Shown: positions 8,630 to 16,601 of the stretch, piece by piece
Layout: each line of letters begins with the position of its first letter
Numbering within the stretch: position 1 is the stretch's first letter
NCBI RefSeq assembly: GCF_022749495.1
Contig: NZ_CP094241.1
Span: 1,922,001-1,986,000 of the forward strand
Length of the DNA: 64,000 bases
Direction: 5' to 3'
Source: Neisseria macacae ATCC 33926
Lineage (GTDB): Bacteria; Pseudomonadota; Gammaproteobacteria; Burkholderiales; Neisseriaceae
Made by a program: the position numbers and the translations under genes
Notes under the pieces: generated by a model
Told to the model about the DNA's origin: nothing
The model's input: only the letters and a program-made list of their open reading frames with translations
The model's database searches: none

Positions 8630-9550
8630 ATGGGAAACGACGTGAAAAAAGTGCTGCTGGTGTATTACTCGCAAACCGGACAGCTGGCGGAACTGGTGCG
8701 GAATTTCGCCGAACCTTTGCGGCAGGGCGGCGTCCATGTGGATTGCGTGAACCTTGAGCCGCAAGAGCCGTATCCGTTCCCGTGGTCGTTTTGGCGGTTT
8801 TTCAACACCTTTCCCGAAACCGTCCACCTGAAACCCGCGCCGATTCTGCCGCCCGCCATTCCCGCCGACGATTACGACGCCGTGGTTATCGCTTATACCG
8901 TCTGGTTCCTCTCTCCCGCCCAGCCGATTACCGCCTTCCTGCAACGGGAAGAAACCCGCCGCCTGCTCAACGGCAAACCCGTGGTAACGCTTATCGGCTG
9001 CCGCAATATGTGGTTGGGCGCGCAGGAAAAAATGAAGTCGCTTTTGGCACGCAACGGCGCGAAACTCATCGGCAACATCGTTAAAATCGACGCATGCAAC
9101 AGCGCCGCCAGCTTCATCACCACCCCCGCATGGCTGCTGTCGGGCGACAAACAATACTTCCGCGCCCTGCCCTCCGCCGGCATCGCAGACGGAGAGCTGG
9201 CCGACGCGGCGCGCTTCGGTGCGAAAATGCGGGATACCCTGTTGCAAAACAAAACCTTGGACGAAACCCTGTTTCAAAACATGGGCGCGGCCAAGGTAAA
9301 CGAAAAACTGATTTTCAGCGAAAAAGCCGCCGGACGCAGTTTTTTCCTGTGGGGCAGGCTGCTGATGGCCGCCGGACGTGTGTCCCCCCTGCTTCGCCGC
9401 ACCCTGCTGTGTTTTTATATCCTGTTTCTGCTGGCTATGATTCTGGTGTTGGTACCGGTGAGCGTATTGGTGAAAAAACTGCTGCATCCGTTGCTTAAAG
9501 GCCGTCTGAAAAAACTGGCGGATTATTACGGCCAACCTTCCGGCGGATGA
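8630..9550 (+). CDS. DarA-like dialkylresorcinol condensing enzyme family protein
   Basis: A 306-residue protein with a flavodoxin-like N-terminal fold: the loop VYYSQTGQLAELV near residues 10-22 fits an FMN/phosphate loop, followed by a Rossmann-type pattern (DDYDAVVIAYTVWFLSPAQP, GKPVVTLIGCRNMW). One or two membrane segments lie near residues 260-290. Proteins of this kind are annotated as dialkylresorcinol condensing enzymes (DarA), which work with a KAS III (DarB) and an ACP to make a resorcinol ring from two acyl chains. A DarB-like gene lies 0.9 kb downstream. The assignment is from remembered family features; the biochemistry here is inferred. Confidence 0.7.
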   Translation: MGNDVKKVLLVYYSQTGQLAELVRNFAEPLRQGGVHVDCVNLEPQEPYPFPWSFWRFFNTFPETVHLKPAPILPPAIPADDYDAVVIAYTVWFLSPAQPITAFLQREETRRLLNGKPVVTLIGCRNMWLGAQEKMKSLLARNGAKLIGNIVKIDACNSAASFITTPAWLLSGDKQYFRALPSAGIADGELADAARFGAKMRDTLLQNKTLDETLFQNMGAAKVNEKLIFSEKAAGRSFFLWGRLLMAAGRVSPLLRRTLLCFYILFLLAMILVLVPVSVLVKKLLHPLLKGRLKKLADYYGQPSGG

Positions 9551-9587
9551 ATCGGATTGCGGGCGGCAACCTGTAAGGAGACTGTAT

Positions 9588-10007
9588 ATGGACGATTTTG
9601 AACGCATTTACCGCGACTGGCACGAATATGCCAAAAACCGCGACACCGACGCGCTGATTGCGCTGTATGCCGACGACGCCGTATTTGAAAGCCCGCTGGT
9701 GCCCGCGATTATGGATACCGACAGCGGCATCCTGTGCGGCAAGGCCGAAATCCTGCGTTTCTTACAGGAAGGCACGCGCCGCCGTCCCAACGATTTGGTG
9801 CGCTGGTATCGGGACGGCCGCTATTTCGTTACGGGCGATACGCTGGTGTGGGAATACCCGCGCCAGACGCCCGACGGCGATCAGGTGGATATTTTGGAAG
9901 TGATGCGGCTGGAAAGCGGCAAAATCAAGCACCACCGCATTTATTGGGGCTGGTTCGGCACGCAGATGCTGACAGCTTCGGCACTCGCCAAAGCGGTTAA
10001 GGCTTGA
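9588..10007 (+). CDS. SnoaL/NTF2-like fold protein
   Basis: A 139-residue protein with the SnoaL/NTF2-like pattern: helical start (FERIYRDWHEYAKNRDTDALIALYADDAVFESP), then strands ending in HHRIYWGWFG. TAAGGAG lies 7 bases before the ATG. It follows the DarA-like gene by 37 bp, so they are probably cotranscribed. Members often act as small cyclases, isomerases or binding proteins; it could help with ring formation or dehydration in this pathway, but that is inference. Confidence 0.7.
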   Translation: MDDFERIYRDWHEYAKNRDTDALIALYADDAVFESPLVPAIMDTDSGILCGKAEILRFLQEGTRRRPNDLVRWYRDGRYFVTGDTLVWEYPRQTPDGDQVDILEVMRLESGKIKHHRIYWGWFGTQMLTASALAKAVKA

Positions 10008-10032
10008 CGCCGGAAGCCGCACCGACGTTGGC

Positions 10033-10105
10033 AGAGGCCGTCTGAAAACGACCAAAATGTTTTACAGCAACGGCCGACGACAGTTTTGCTTTTCAGACGG
10101 CCTCA
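10033..10105. terminator. AG-DUS inverted pair between SnoaL-like and GNAT genes
   Basis: GAGGCCGTCTGAAAA at the left pairs with TTTTCAGACGGCCTC at the right across a loop of roughly 45 bp, just after the SnoaL-like gene. The large loop makes termination less certain than for the tight pairs. Confidence 0.5.
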
Positions 10106-10122
10106 AATACAGAAAGCACTCC

Positions 10123-10368
10123 ATGCCCGAAGTGATCCATTACCCCGAACGCCGCCGCTTCCAAATCGACATCAACGGTTTGGAAGCAGGCTACATCAGT
10201 TATACCGAACACAACGGAAGTTGGGACGTAGACCATACCGAAGTTTCGCCCAATTTCCGCAATCAGGGCATTGCCCGAATGCTGGTGGATGCGTTAACGG
10301 CATATGCCGAAGCACACGGCATCCCGCTCACCGCAAGCTGCGATTACGCGGCGCGGTTTATCGGCTGA
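10123..10368 (+). CDS. Small GNAT-fold acetyltransferase (YjdJ type)
   Basis: An 81-residue protein with the compact GNAT layout: strands in FQIDINGLEAGYISYTEHNGSWDVDHTEVSPNFR, then the acetyl-CoA loop NQGIARMLVDALTAYAEAHG, then CDYAARFI. The start at MPEVIHY was chosen because it fits the family length; the upstream frame is DUS sequence. Such mini-GNAT proteins are common and mostly of unknown substrate. It may be a passenger in the locus. Confidence 0.75.
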   Translation: MPEVIHYPERRRFQIDINGLEAGYISYTEHNGSWDVDHTEVSPNFRNQGIARMLVDALTAYAEAHGIPLTASCDYAARFIG

Positions 10369-10375
10369 CCACTTA

Positions 10376-10437
10376 TCATAGTGAGACAAAACAAGGCAAG
10401 GCAACGCCGTAGTATCCATATTTTGTTTCGCCATATA
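10376..10437. repeat. CREE-like degenerate short element
   Basis: CATAGTGAGACAAAA at the left is an imperfect inverted repeat of TTTTGTTTCGCCATA at the right, and the centre ACAAGGCAAGGCAACGCCGTA matches the CREE core. It lies immediately upstream of the KAS III gene and could influence its expression. Confidence 0.5.
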
Positions 10438-10447
10438 ACAAAGAACC

Positions 10448-11605
10448 ATGATTCCAAATAACACACTCAAAAACGTTTACCTCAACCGTACCACCGCCTT
10501 CCTGCCCAACACGCCCGTCGGCAATGATGCGATAGAAGCCGTACTCGGCATGGCGGGCGAGCTGCCCTCGCGCGTGCGGCGCATGATTTTGCGTTCCAAC
10601 GGCATCCAAACGCGGCACTACGCCATAGACCCCGACAGCCGCCGCGCCACGCACACCAATGCCGAACTTGCCGCCGAGGCAGTCCGCCGGCTGTTCGCAC
10701 AAGGCATCAAGCCTGAAGACATCACCAGTCTGTCGTGCGCCACGTCCTATCCCGACCAAACCATGCCCGGACATGGCGTGATGGTACACGGCCTCTTGGA
10801 GATGCCCTCCTGCGAAGTGTTGAGCATGGCGGGCGTGTGCGCGGCAGGCATGGCGGCGATGAAACACGCCTACAACGCCGTACGCACCGGCGAACACGCC
10901 CACGCCGTCGCCGTCGCATCGGAAAACGCTTCGGCGGTGATGCGCGGCGAAGTGTTCCAACACGAAACCGACCATAAAAAGCTGGAAAACGCCTCCCCCG
11001 AAATCGGTTTTGAAAAAGACTTTTTGCGCTGGATGCTGTCGGACGGAGCAGGCGCGGCATACTTGTCCGACCGCCCCAATTCAGACGGCCTCAGCCTGAA
11101 AATCCGCTGGATAGAGCTGCTCTCCTACGCCAACGAAATGCCGCCCTGCATGTATGCCGGCGCAGAATTCCGCGACGGCGTGTTCGAAGGCTGGAAACAC
11201 GCCGATCCCGAATACAGCCGCCGCCACAGCCTGATGGTGGTCAAGCAGGACGTAAAACTATTGAACGAAAACATCGTCCGCTACACAGTAGAAAAACCGC
11301 TCGCGCAAATCGCCGCCAAACACGGCATCCGCGCCGACGAAATCGACTGGTTCCTGCCCCACTACTCTTCCGGCTTTTTCCGCGACCGCCTTTCAGACGG
11401 CCTGAAAAATATCGGCTTTGAAATCCCGCAGGAAAAATGGTTTACCAACCTCTACACCAAAGGCAACACCGGCTCGGCATCGATTTACATCATCCTTGAA
11501 GAATTTATGCGCACTTTCCCATTGGAGCGCGGTCAAAAAGTTTTGTGCTACGTTCCCGAAAGCGGGCGTTTCTCAACTTGCTTTATGCTTTTGGAAGCGG
11601 TATAG
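10448..11605 (+). CDS. Beta-ketoacyl-ACP synthase III, DarB-like
   Basis: A 385-residue thiolase-fold enzyme with the full KAS III triad: Cys131 in AGVCAAGM, His305 in LPHYSS, and Asn340 in KGNTGSAS. It is longer than FabH (about 320 residues), as are the DarB-type synthases that condense two acyl units in dialkylresorcinol synthesis. It lies downstream of a DarA-like gene, which supports that role, although priming an aryl or alkyl polyene is also possible. Two AG-dialect DUS lie within the coding sequence (11080 and 11392). Confidence 0.85.
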   Translation: MIPNNTLKNVYLNRTTAFLPNTPVGNDAIEAVLGMAGELPSRVRRMILRSNGIQTRHYAIDPDSRRATHTNAELAAEAVRRLFAQGIKPEDITSLSCATSYPDQTMPGHGVMVHGLLEMPSCEVLSMAGVCAAGMAAMKHAYNAVRTGEHAHAVAVASENASAVMRGEVFQHETDHKKLENASPEIGFEKDFLRWMLSDGAGAAYLSDRPNSDGLSLKIRWIELLSYANEMPPCMYAGAEFRDGVFEGWKHADPEYSRRHSLMVVKQDVKLLNENIVRYTVEKPLAQIAAKHGIRADEIDWFLPHYSSGFFRDRLSDGLKNIGFEIPQEKWFTNLYTKGNTGSASIYIILEEFMRTFPLERGQKVLCYVPESGRFSTCFMLLEAV

Positions 11606-11632
11606 CAAACTGAAAAAAGGTCGTCTGAAACT

Positions 11633-12031
11633 ATGGAAATCAAAGACATCCCGCAAGATGACAGCGAAAGCTACCACGGACATCTGAAAGTCATTTACGG
11701 CACACGCGACGGGCGCTACGAAGCCGGTACCAGCAGCGGCTGGCAGGACGAAGCCTACGCCACCGAAATGGCGGTCGCCGAACTCGACGAACAAACCCGC
11801 GCCGCCCGCGAAGCGGTGGCACGGGGCGAATATTCGCCGCTGTATTACCATATGTTCCGCTTCCGCCACGACGAAGCCGGTTTGGCAATGGCCGCGGGCG
11901 TATGGAAATGGCAGCTCCGCCGCCACCTGCGTCCCGAAATCTTCGCCAAGCTGCCCGACAAAACCCTGCAAAAATACGCCGACGCGCTGCAAATCAGCAT
12001 AGACGAATTGAAGCGGACGGACGCGGATTAA
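11633..12031 (+). CDS. Conserved hypothetical protein, 132 aa
   Basis: I do not recognise this family. The protein is soluble, acidic at the start, with no signal peptide. It has a helical middle (YATEMAVAELDEQTRAAREAVARGEYSPLYYHMFRFRHDEAGLA) and a C-terminal stretch (LPDKTLQKYADALQISIDELKRT) that looks like a small helix-turn-helix-like or adaptor segment. It starts 27 bp after the KAS III gene with a muc-dialect DUS between them, so it is probably part of that operon. Function unknown. Confidence 0.65.
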   Translation: MEIKDIPQDDSESYHGHLKVIYGTRDGRYEAGTSSGWQDEAYATEMAVAELDEQTRAAREAVARGEYSPLYYHMFRFRHDEAGLAMAAGVWKWQLRRHLRPEIFAKLPDKTLQKYADALQISIDELKRTDAD

Positions 12032-12121
12032 GGCGAACCGACCTTTGCTGACGGCGGCAACCTGCCCTGATTTGTTTTTCAGACGACCTCATCTGTGTTT
12101 GAAACACAGCCGCCTAATCAC

Positions 12122-12228
12122 TATAGTGGGCTCAGTTTAAATCAGGACAAGGCAACGAAGCCGCAGACAGTACAGATAGTACGACAAGGCGAGGTAACGC
12201 CGTACTGGTTTAAAATGAACCCACTATA
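12122..12228. repeat. Correia element (short form, 107 bp)
   Basis: The ends are TATAGTGGGCTCAG and a CCCACTATA partner; both carry the same G for A change, so the inverted repeat is kept. The core GGACAAGGCAACGAAGCCGCAGACAGTACAG is typical. It lies 34 bp before the BtrH-domain gene. Confidence 0.92.
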
Positions 12229-12262
12229 AATTACTCTAAACAGACACCCGATTGACACCCTC

Positions 12263-13255
12263 ATGACCGAATTCCCACACCAACATACCGCCCACTGCGA
12301 AAGCGGCGTAATGTCCACGCTGCTCAAATACCACGGCCACGACTTGGACGAAGCCATGATTTTCGGCATCGCCCATGCGCTGACCTTTGTCTGGCTGCCC
12401 GTCGTTAAGTTGGGCGGCATGCCGCTGGTTTCCTACCGCATCGCACCGCGCGGCATCATCAAAAACACCTGCAAGGCATTGGGGCTGAAATTGTCCGCCC
12501 GCAAATTTTCCAATGCCCAAAAGGGACAAGACGCGCTGGATGCCGCGCTTTCATCGGGCAAACTGGCGGGTTTGCAGACTTCCGTATTCTGGCTGCCGTA
12601 TTTCCCGCCGCAAATGCGTTTCCATTTCAACGCGCACAATCTCTTGGTGTACGGCAAAGACGGCGGCGACTACCTGATCAGCGACCCCGTGTTTGAAACA
12701 GTGCAGCGCTGCGCCGCCGAAGATTTGCACCGGGCGCGTTTCGCCAAAGGCGTATTGGCCGCCAAAGGCATGATGTACACGCTGGAAAACGACAGGCCGT
12801 CTGAAAAAGTTAAGGCCGACTTACCCGCCATCATCCGCAAAGCCATACGCAAAAACGCCAAACAAATGCTCCCGCCCGTTTTTTTCGTCGGCGTCAAAGG
12901 CATCCGCACGTTGGCAAAAAACATCGAAGCCCTGCCTGCCAAACAAAATGCAAAATACCAAAAGCTGTTCCTCGGCCATCTCGTGCGGATGCAGGAAGAA
13001 ATCGGCACCGGCGGCGCGGGTTTCCGCTATATCTACGCCTATTTCCTCGAACAGGCCGCCCGTATCTGCGACAACCCCGCGTTTCAGACGGCCTCGGAAC
13101 AAATGACCGCCATCGGCGACCAATGGCGGCAGTTTGCAGCGATGTGCGTGAAGCAGTGCAAAAAGCCGTCCGAAAACGGCTGCCGCGAAATCGCCGCATT
13201 TTTGCGCAAGATTGCGGATGATGAAGAAGCGTTGTGGCGAGGATTGTTGAAATAA
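12263..13255 (+). CDS. BtrH N-terminal-domain protein, putative acyltransferase/thioesterase
   Basis: A 330-residue protein that begins with the BtrH-type motif HCESGVMSTLL (candidate nucleophile Cys12, preceded by His) and later has FNAHNLLVYGKDGGDYLISDP, fitting a papain-like Cys/His/Asp arrangement. BtrH moves an acyl group from an ACP to an aminoglycoside in butirosin synthesis, and BtrH-domain proteins also occur in dialkylresorcinol/flexirubin-type clusters. Here it may take an acyl chain from the ACP encoded at 21224. The C-terminal half is helical. AG-dialect DUS lie at 12794 and 13083. Substrate unknown. Confidence 0.75.
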   Translation: MTEFPHQHTAHCESGVMSTLLKYHGHDLDEAMIFGIAHALTFVWLPVVKLGGMPLVSYRIAPRGIIKNTCKALGLKLSARKFSNAQKGQDALDAALSSGKLAGLQTSVFWLPYFPPQMRFHFNAHNLLVYGKDGGDYLISDPVFETVQRCAAEDLHRARFAKGVLAAKGMMYTLENDRPSEKVKADLPAIIRKAIRKNAKQMLPPVFFVGVKGIRTLAKNIEALPAKQNAKYQKLFLGHLVRMQEEIGTGGAGFRYIYAYFLEQAARICDNPAFQTASEQMTAIGDQWRQFAAMCVKQCKKPSENGCREIAAFLRKIADDEEALWRGLLK

Positions 13256-13336
13256 TGGGGAATCATGCGGCATAACTCAATCCGCCGCGTACAGTTTTGA
13301 AATTAGGTCGTCTGAAAACTCAAAGAAATGATAAAA

Positions 13337-14080
13337 ATGCGTTACTTAGCTGCTCTCTTATTATTGTGTTCCGCCCTAACCCATGCCGCACCGCCGAACG
13401 GCTTTGCCTTAGTGCATGATGCCGACGGACACACCAACTTCCGCGAAAGCCCTGATTTGAATGCCAAAGTCTTGGCAAAAATCCCCAACGGCACGCCGTT
13501 GGAATGTTTGGGTGATGGCGGCGAAGGCAGTTTGACTTTCTGTACTGCCCAGCTGCAACAACCTGCCGCAGAAGACTACGGTTTCATCCATTACAGCCGT
13601 CTGATATTTCCTGCCTCCGATAAAAGCTTCGTCCGCCTGCGCGAACACTTCGGTCGCGACGACACACTGACTTTGTCTGGCAACGGACAAACAGTACACA
13701 TCGTTGCTCGGGGTATTCACCCTAAACGCAGTGATTTCTCAGGTATCAGCAAAAACAAATATACCGCTCGCCTTTATCAAGGCAAACCGTTCTACGGCAC
13801 AGACAGCACCATTCCGAAAAGCGTGTTCGCGCTTGAACGTATCACGCTAAACGGTCAAACGGTTCCCGCTGCCGAACTGCAAGGACTGTTCTCGCCCGAT
13901 TTTGCCGCCACTGCACGCGGCAGCAATGTATATCAAGGCTGGGAAGCCTATTACCGCCGTACCGACAAGACACTTTATCTATTCGGTAGACAAGGCTCGG
14001 GCGCCGGTAGTTTCGATGTCTGCTTTATATTTAAGGACGGCAAATTCCAGCGCCGCTATTTATGGAATGCTGCGCTATAA
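13337..14080 (+). CDS. Secreted SH3-like protein, tandem paralogue 1 of 3
   Basis: A 247-residue exported protein: signal peptide at residues 1-18 (MRYLAALLLLCSALTHAA), then an SH3b-like domain (GFALVHDADGHTNFRESPDLNAKVLAKIPNGTPLE) and a C-terminal region ending FKDGKFQRRYLW. An in-frame ATG lies 9 bases upstream, but the third copy has ATA there, so the MRYL start is preferred. It carries the same 5' segment (DUS, then CTCAAAGAAATGATAAAA) as the next copy. Function is unknown; the three genes lie between the BtrH gene and the ABC exporter. Confidence 0.8.
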   Translation: MRYLAALLLLCSALTHAAPPNGFALVHDADGHTNFRESPDLNAKVLAKIPNGTPLECLGDGGEGSLTFCTAQLQQPAAEDYGFIHYSRLIFPASDKSFVRLREHFGRDDTLTLSGNGQTVHIVARGIHPKRSDFSGISKNKYTARLYQGKPFYGTDSTIPKSVFALERITLNGQTVPAAELQGLFSPDFAATARGSNVYQGWEAYYRRTDKTLYLFGRQGSGAGSFDVCFIFKDGKFQRRYLWNAAL

Positions 14081-14125
14081 ATATCGCTAAAAAAGGTCGT
14101 CTGAAAACTCAAAGAAATGATAAAA

Positions 14126-14869
14126 ATGCGTTACTTAGCCACTCTCTTATTATTGTGTTCCGTCTTAACCCACGCTGCGCCGCAGGACGGCTTTGCCTTG
14201 GTGCATGATGCCGACGGACACACCAACTTACGCAAAAGACCTGATTTGAATGCCAAAGTCTTGGCAAAAATCCCCAACGGTACGCCGTTGGAATGTGTGG
14301 AAGAACTCAATGAAACCAGGTCGGACTTCTGTTTTGTTCAGCTACAACAGGCAAGCGCCGACGATTCTGGCTTTATCCATTACAGCCGTCTGATATTTCC
14401 CGCCGCCGACAAAAGCTTTGTCCGCCTGCGCGAACAATCAGGTCGCGACGATACGCTGACTTTGTCCGGCAACGGACAAAAGGTACACATCGTTGCCCGC
14501 CGCATCCACCCCAAACGCAGTGATTTCTCAGGTATCAGCAAAGACAACTTCACGGCGCGTCTCTATCAAGGCAAACCGTTCTATGGTGTCGACTCTATCA
14601 TTCCCAAAAGTGTGTTCGCGCTTGAAAGCATCACGCTAAACGGTCAAGCGGTTCCCGCTGCCGAACTGCAAGGACTGTTCTCGCCCGATTTTGCCGCTAC
14701 TGCACGCGGCAGCAATATCTATCAAGGCTGGGAAGTTTATTACCGCAGCAGCGATAAGACGCTTTATCTGTTTGGCAGACAAGGTTCAGACGGCAATCCT
14801 TTCAGCGTTTGCTTTATATTTAAGGACGGTAAATTCCAGCGCCGTTATTTATGGGGTGCTGCGATTTAA
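14126..14869 (+). CDS. Secreted SH3-like protein, tandem paralogue 2 of 3
   Basis: A 247-residue copy of the preceding gene, with the same signal peptide, SH3-like domain (HTNLRKRPDLNAKVLAKIPNGTPLECVE) and C-terminus. Differences cluster at the end of the SH3 part (ELNETRSDFCFVQLQQASADDSG) and near the C-terminus (RSSDKTLYLFGRQGSDGNPFSVC), while the stretch FVRLRE...DDTLTLSGNGQ is almost constant. The repeat unit is about 789 bp including the DUS-bearing spacer. Variation in defined patches suggests either surface-exposed loops or recombination between copies. Confidence 0.8.
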   Translation: MRYLATLLLLCSVLTHAAPQDGFALVHDADGHTNLRKRPDLNAKVLAKIPNGTPLECVEELNETRSDFCFVQLQQASADDSGFIHYSRLIFPAADKSFVRLREQSGRDDTLTLSGNGQKVHIVARRIHPKRSDFSGISKDNFTARLYQGKPFYGVDSIIPKSVFALESITLNGQAVPAAELQGLFSPDFAATARGSNIYQGWEVYYRSSDKTLYLFGRQGSDGNPFSVCFIFKDGKFQRRYLWGAAI

Positions 14870-14914
14870 ATATCGCTCGAAAAGGTCGTCTGAAAACTCA
14901 AAGAAATAATAAAA

Positions 14915-15658
14915 ATGCGTTACTTAGCCACACTCCTATTATTGTGTTCCGCCTTAACCCATGCCGCGCCGCCGGACGGCTTTGCCTTGGTGCATGATGC
15001 CGACGGCTACACCAATTTGCGCGAAAATCCTGATTTGAATGCCAAAGTTTTGGCAAAAATTCCCAACGACACGCCGTTGAATTGCGTGGGCGAAGCCAGT
15101 AACGACAATCCGAATTTCTGTACCGCACTGTTGCAACAGGCTGCCATCGGCGATTACGGCTTTATCCACCGCAGCCGCCTGATATTTCCCGCCTCCGACA
15201 AAAACTTCGCTACACTGCGTGAACACTTCGGTCGCGACGACACACTGACTTTGTCCGGCAACGGTCAAACGGTACACATCGCCGCCCGGCGCATCCACCC
15301 CAAACGCAGCGACTTTTCAGGTACAGCCCCAAATAGTGACAACGCTCCTCTCTATCGGGGCAAACCATTTTATGGCACAGATGGCTCCATTCCAAAAAGC
15401 GTCTTTGCCATAGAACAGATCACGCTAAACGGTCAAGCAGTTCCCGCTGCCGAACTGCAAGGGCTGTTCTTGCCCGATTTTGCCGCCACTGCACGCGGCA
15501 GCAATGCGTATGATGGCTGGGAAGCCTATTACCGCCGTACCGACAAGACGCTTTATCTGTTTAATTCGGTGAATAATGATGCCGGTTCTTTCGGTATGTG
15601 TTTCGTATTTAAGGACGGTAAATTCCAGCGCCATTATTTGTGGGATGCATTACTATGA
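14915..15658 (+). CDS. Secreted SH3-like protein, tandem paralogue 3 of 3
   Basis: A 247-residue third copy. The upstream ATG of the other copies is ATA here, so translation must begin at MRYLATLLLL, which settles the start for the family. The most divergent parts are again after the SH3-like domain (EASNDNPNFCTALLQQAAIGDYG), the middle (SGTAPNSDNAPLYRG) and near the end (NSVNNDAGSFGMC). The spacing to the ABC ATPase is 28 bp, so this copy may be translated with the exporter genes. Confidence 0.8.
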   Translation: MRYLATLLLLCSALTHAAPPDGFALVHDADGYTNLRENPDLNAKVLAKIPNDTPLNCVGEASNDNPNFCTALLQQAAIGDYGFIHRSRLIFPASDKNFATLREHFGRDDTLTLSGNGQTVHIAARRIHPKRSDFSGTAPNSDNAPLYRGKPFYGTDGSIPKSVFAIEQITLNGQAVPAAELQGLFLPDFAATARGSNAYDGWEAYYRRTDKTLYLFNSVNNDAGSFGMCFVFKDGKFQRHYLWDALL

Positions 15659-15686
15659 ATATTCATTAAAGGGCAATTTGGAAGCC

Positions 15687-16601
15687 ATGATTCAAATCCA
15701 ATCCCTCTCCCACCGTTATCCCAAAGCCGAAACCGCCGCGCTGGACAATGTGTCGTTCGATATTGCCGACGGCGAATGTTTGGGGCTGCTCGGTCATAAC
15801 GGTGCGGGGAAAACGACGCTGATGTCGCTTTTGGCAGGCTTGCAGGAAGTACGGCAGGGCGAAATTTTGTTTGACGGCAAGCCGTTGCGCCTGTTGAGCC
15901 GCAGCGAGCGGCAGAAAATCGGTTTGGTGCCGCAGGATTTCGCGTTTTATCCGCAGCTTTCTGTGTGGGACAACCTGCTGTTTTTCGCCTCGCTTTATAA
16001 AGTACGCGACAAGGGTCGTCTGAACGCGCTGTTGGAACAGACCGACCTGACCGCCCACAAAAACAAAGCGGCAAAGCATCTTTCGGGTGGACTTAAACGT
16101 CGTCTGAATTTTGCCATCGGCCTGATTAACACGCCGCAACTGGTGTTCCTCGACGAAATCACAGTCGGCATCGACCCGCAGTCGCGCCGCTTTATCCTCG
16201 ACAGCGTGGCGGATTTGACACGGCAGGGGGTAACGGTGGTTTACACCTCGCACTATCTGTCGGAAATCGAGCAGCTTTGCGGCAAAATCGCGCTGCTGCA
16301 ACACGGCAAGCTGGTGTACCACGGCGGTTTGGACGAGCTTTTAAGCACGCAAACAGGCGTCGTGCGTTTTACCGTCGAACCGCCGCTGCCGCCTCAAACG
16401 CTGGCCGCCTTGGGTGCAAAGCAAGTGGACAGCCGCGGCATGATGGAAACGGCGCACGATGCCGCCGCCGTTTACGCCGCCCTGCAACAAAGCGGCGCGC
16501 AAATCCGCTACTTCCAGCAGGGACACGGTTCGCTGGAAACGTTTTACCTTGATTTCCTGCGCAAAGATGAGCCAGCAACAGATAAGCAAAACCCACAATG
16601 A
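15687..16601 (+). CDS. ABC transporter ATP-binding protein
   Basis: A 304-residue ATPase of the ABC-2 exporter type: Walker A GHNGAGKTT near residue 34, signature LSGGLKRR, Walker B LVFLDEIT and the switch His in TSHYLSEIE. A C-terminal extension after residue 210 is usual for this type. The start MIQIQSL was chosen over upstream codons that overlap paralogue 3. Its end overlaps the permease start (ATGA), so the two are translationally coupled. It probably exports a lipid or polyketide-like product of the locus. Confidence 0.9.
   Translation: MIQIQSLSHRYPKAETAALDNVSFDIADGECLGLLGHNGAGKTTLMSLLAGLQEVRQGEILFDGKPLRLLSRSERQKIGLVPQDFAFYPQLSVWDNLLFFASLYKVRDKGRLNALLEQTDLTAHKNKAAKHLSGGLKRRLNFAIGLINTPQLVFLDEITVGIDPQSRRFILDSVADLTRQGVTVVYTSHYLSEIEQLCGKIALLQHGKLVYHGGLDELLSTQTGVVRFTVEPPLPPQTLAALGAKQVDSRGMMETAHDAAAVYAALQQSGAQIRYFQQGHGSLETFYLDFLRKDEPATDKQNPQ

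Larger units (their letters stand above)
7372..13094. repeat. Island of 12 AG-dialect DUS
   Basis: AGGCCGTCTGAA occurs, on either strand, at 7372, 7443, 8294, 8490, 8528, 9499, 10035, 10092, 11080, 11392, 12794 and 13083 (12 bp each). Elsewhere the window uses AGGTCGTCTGAA; other AG-type copies found are only at 22122 (inside the ketosynthase) and 43589. Two muc-type copies (11618, 12078) lie inside the island. The pattern suggests that this segment entered by transformation from a lineage with the AG dialect. Confidence 0.8.
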
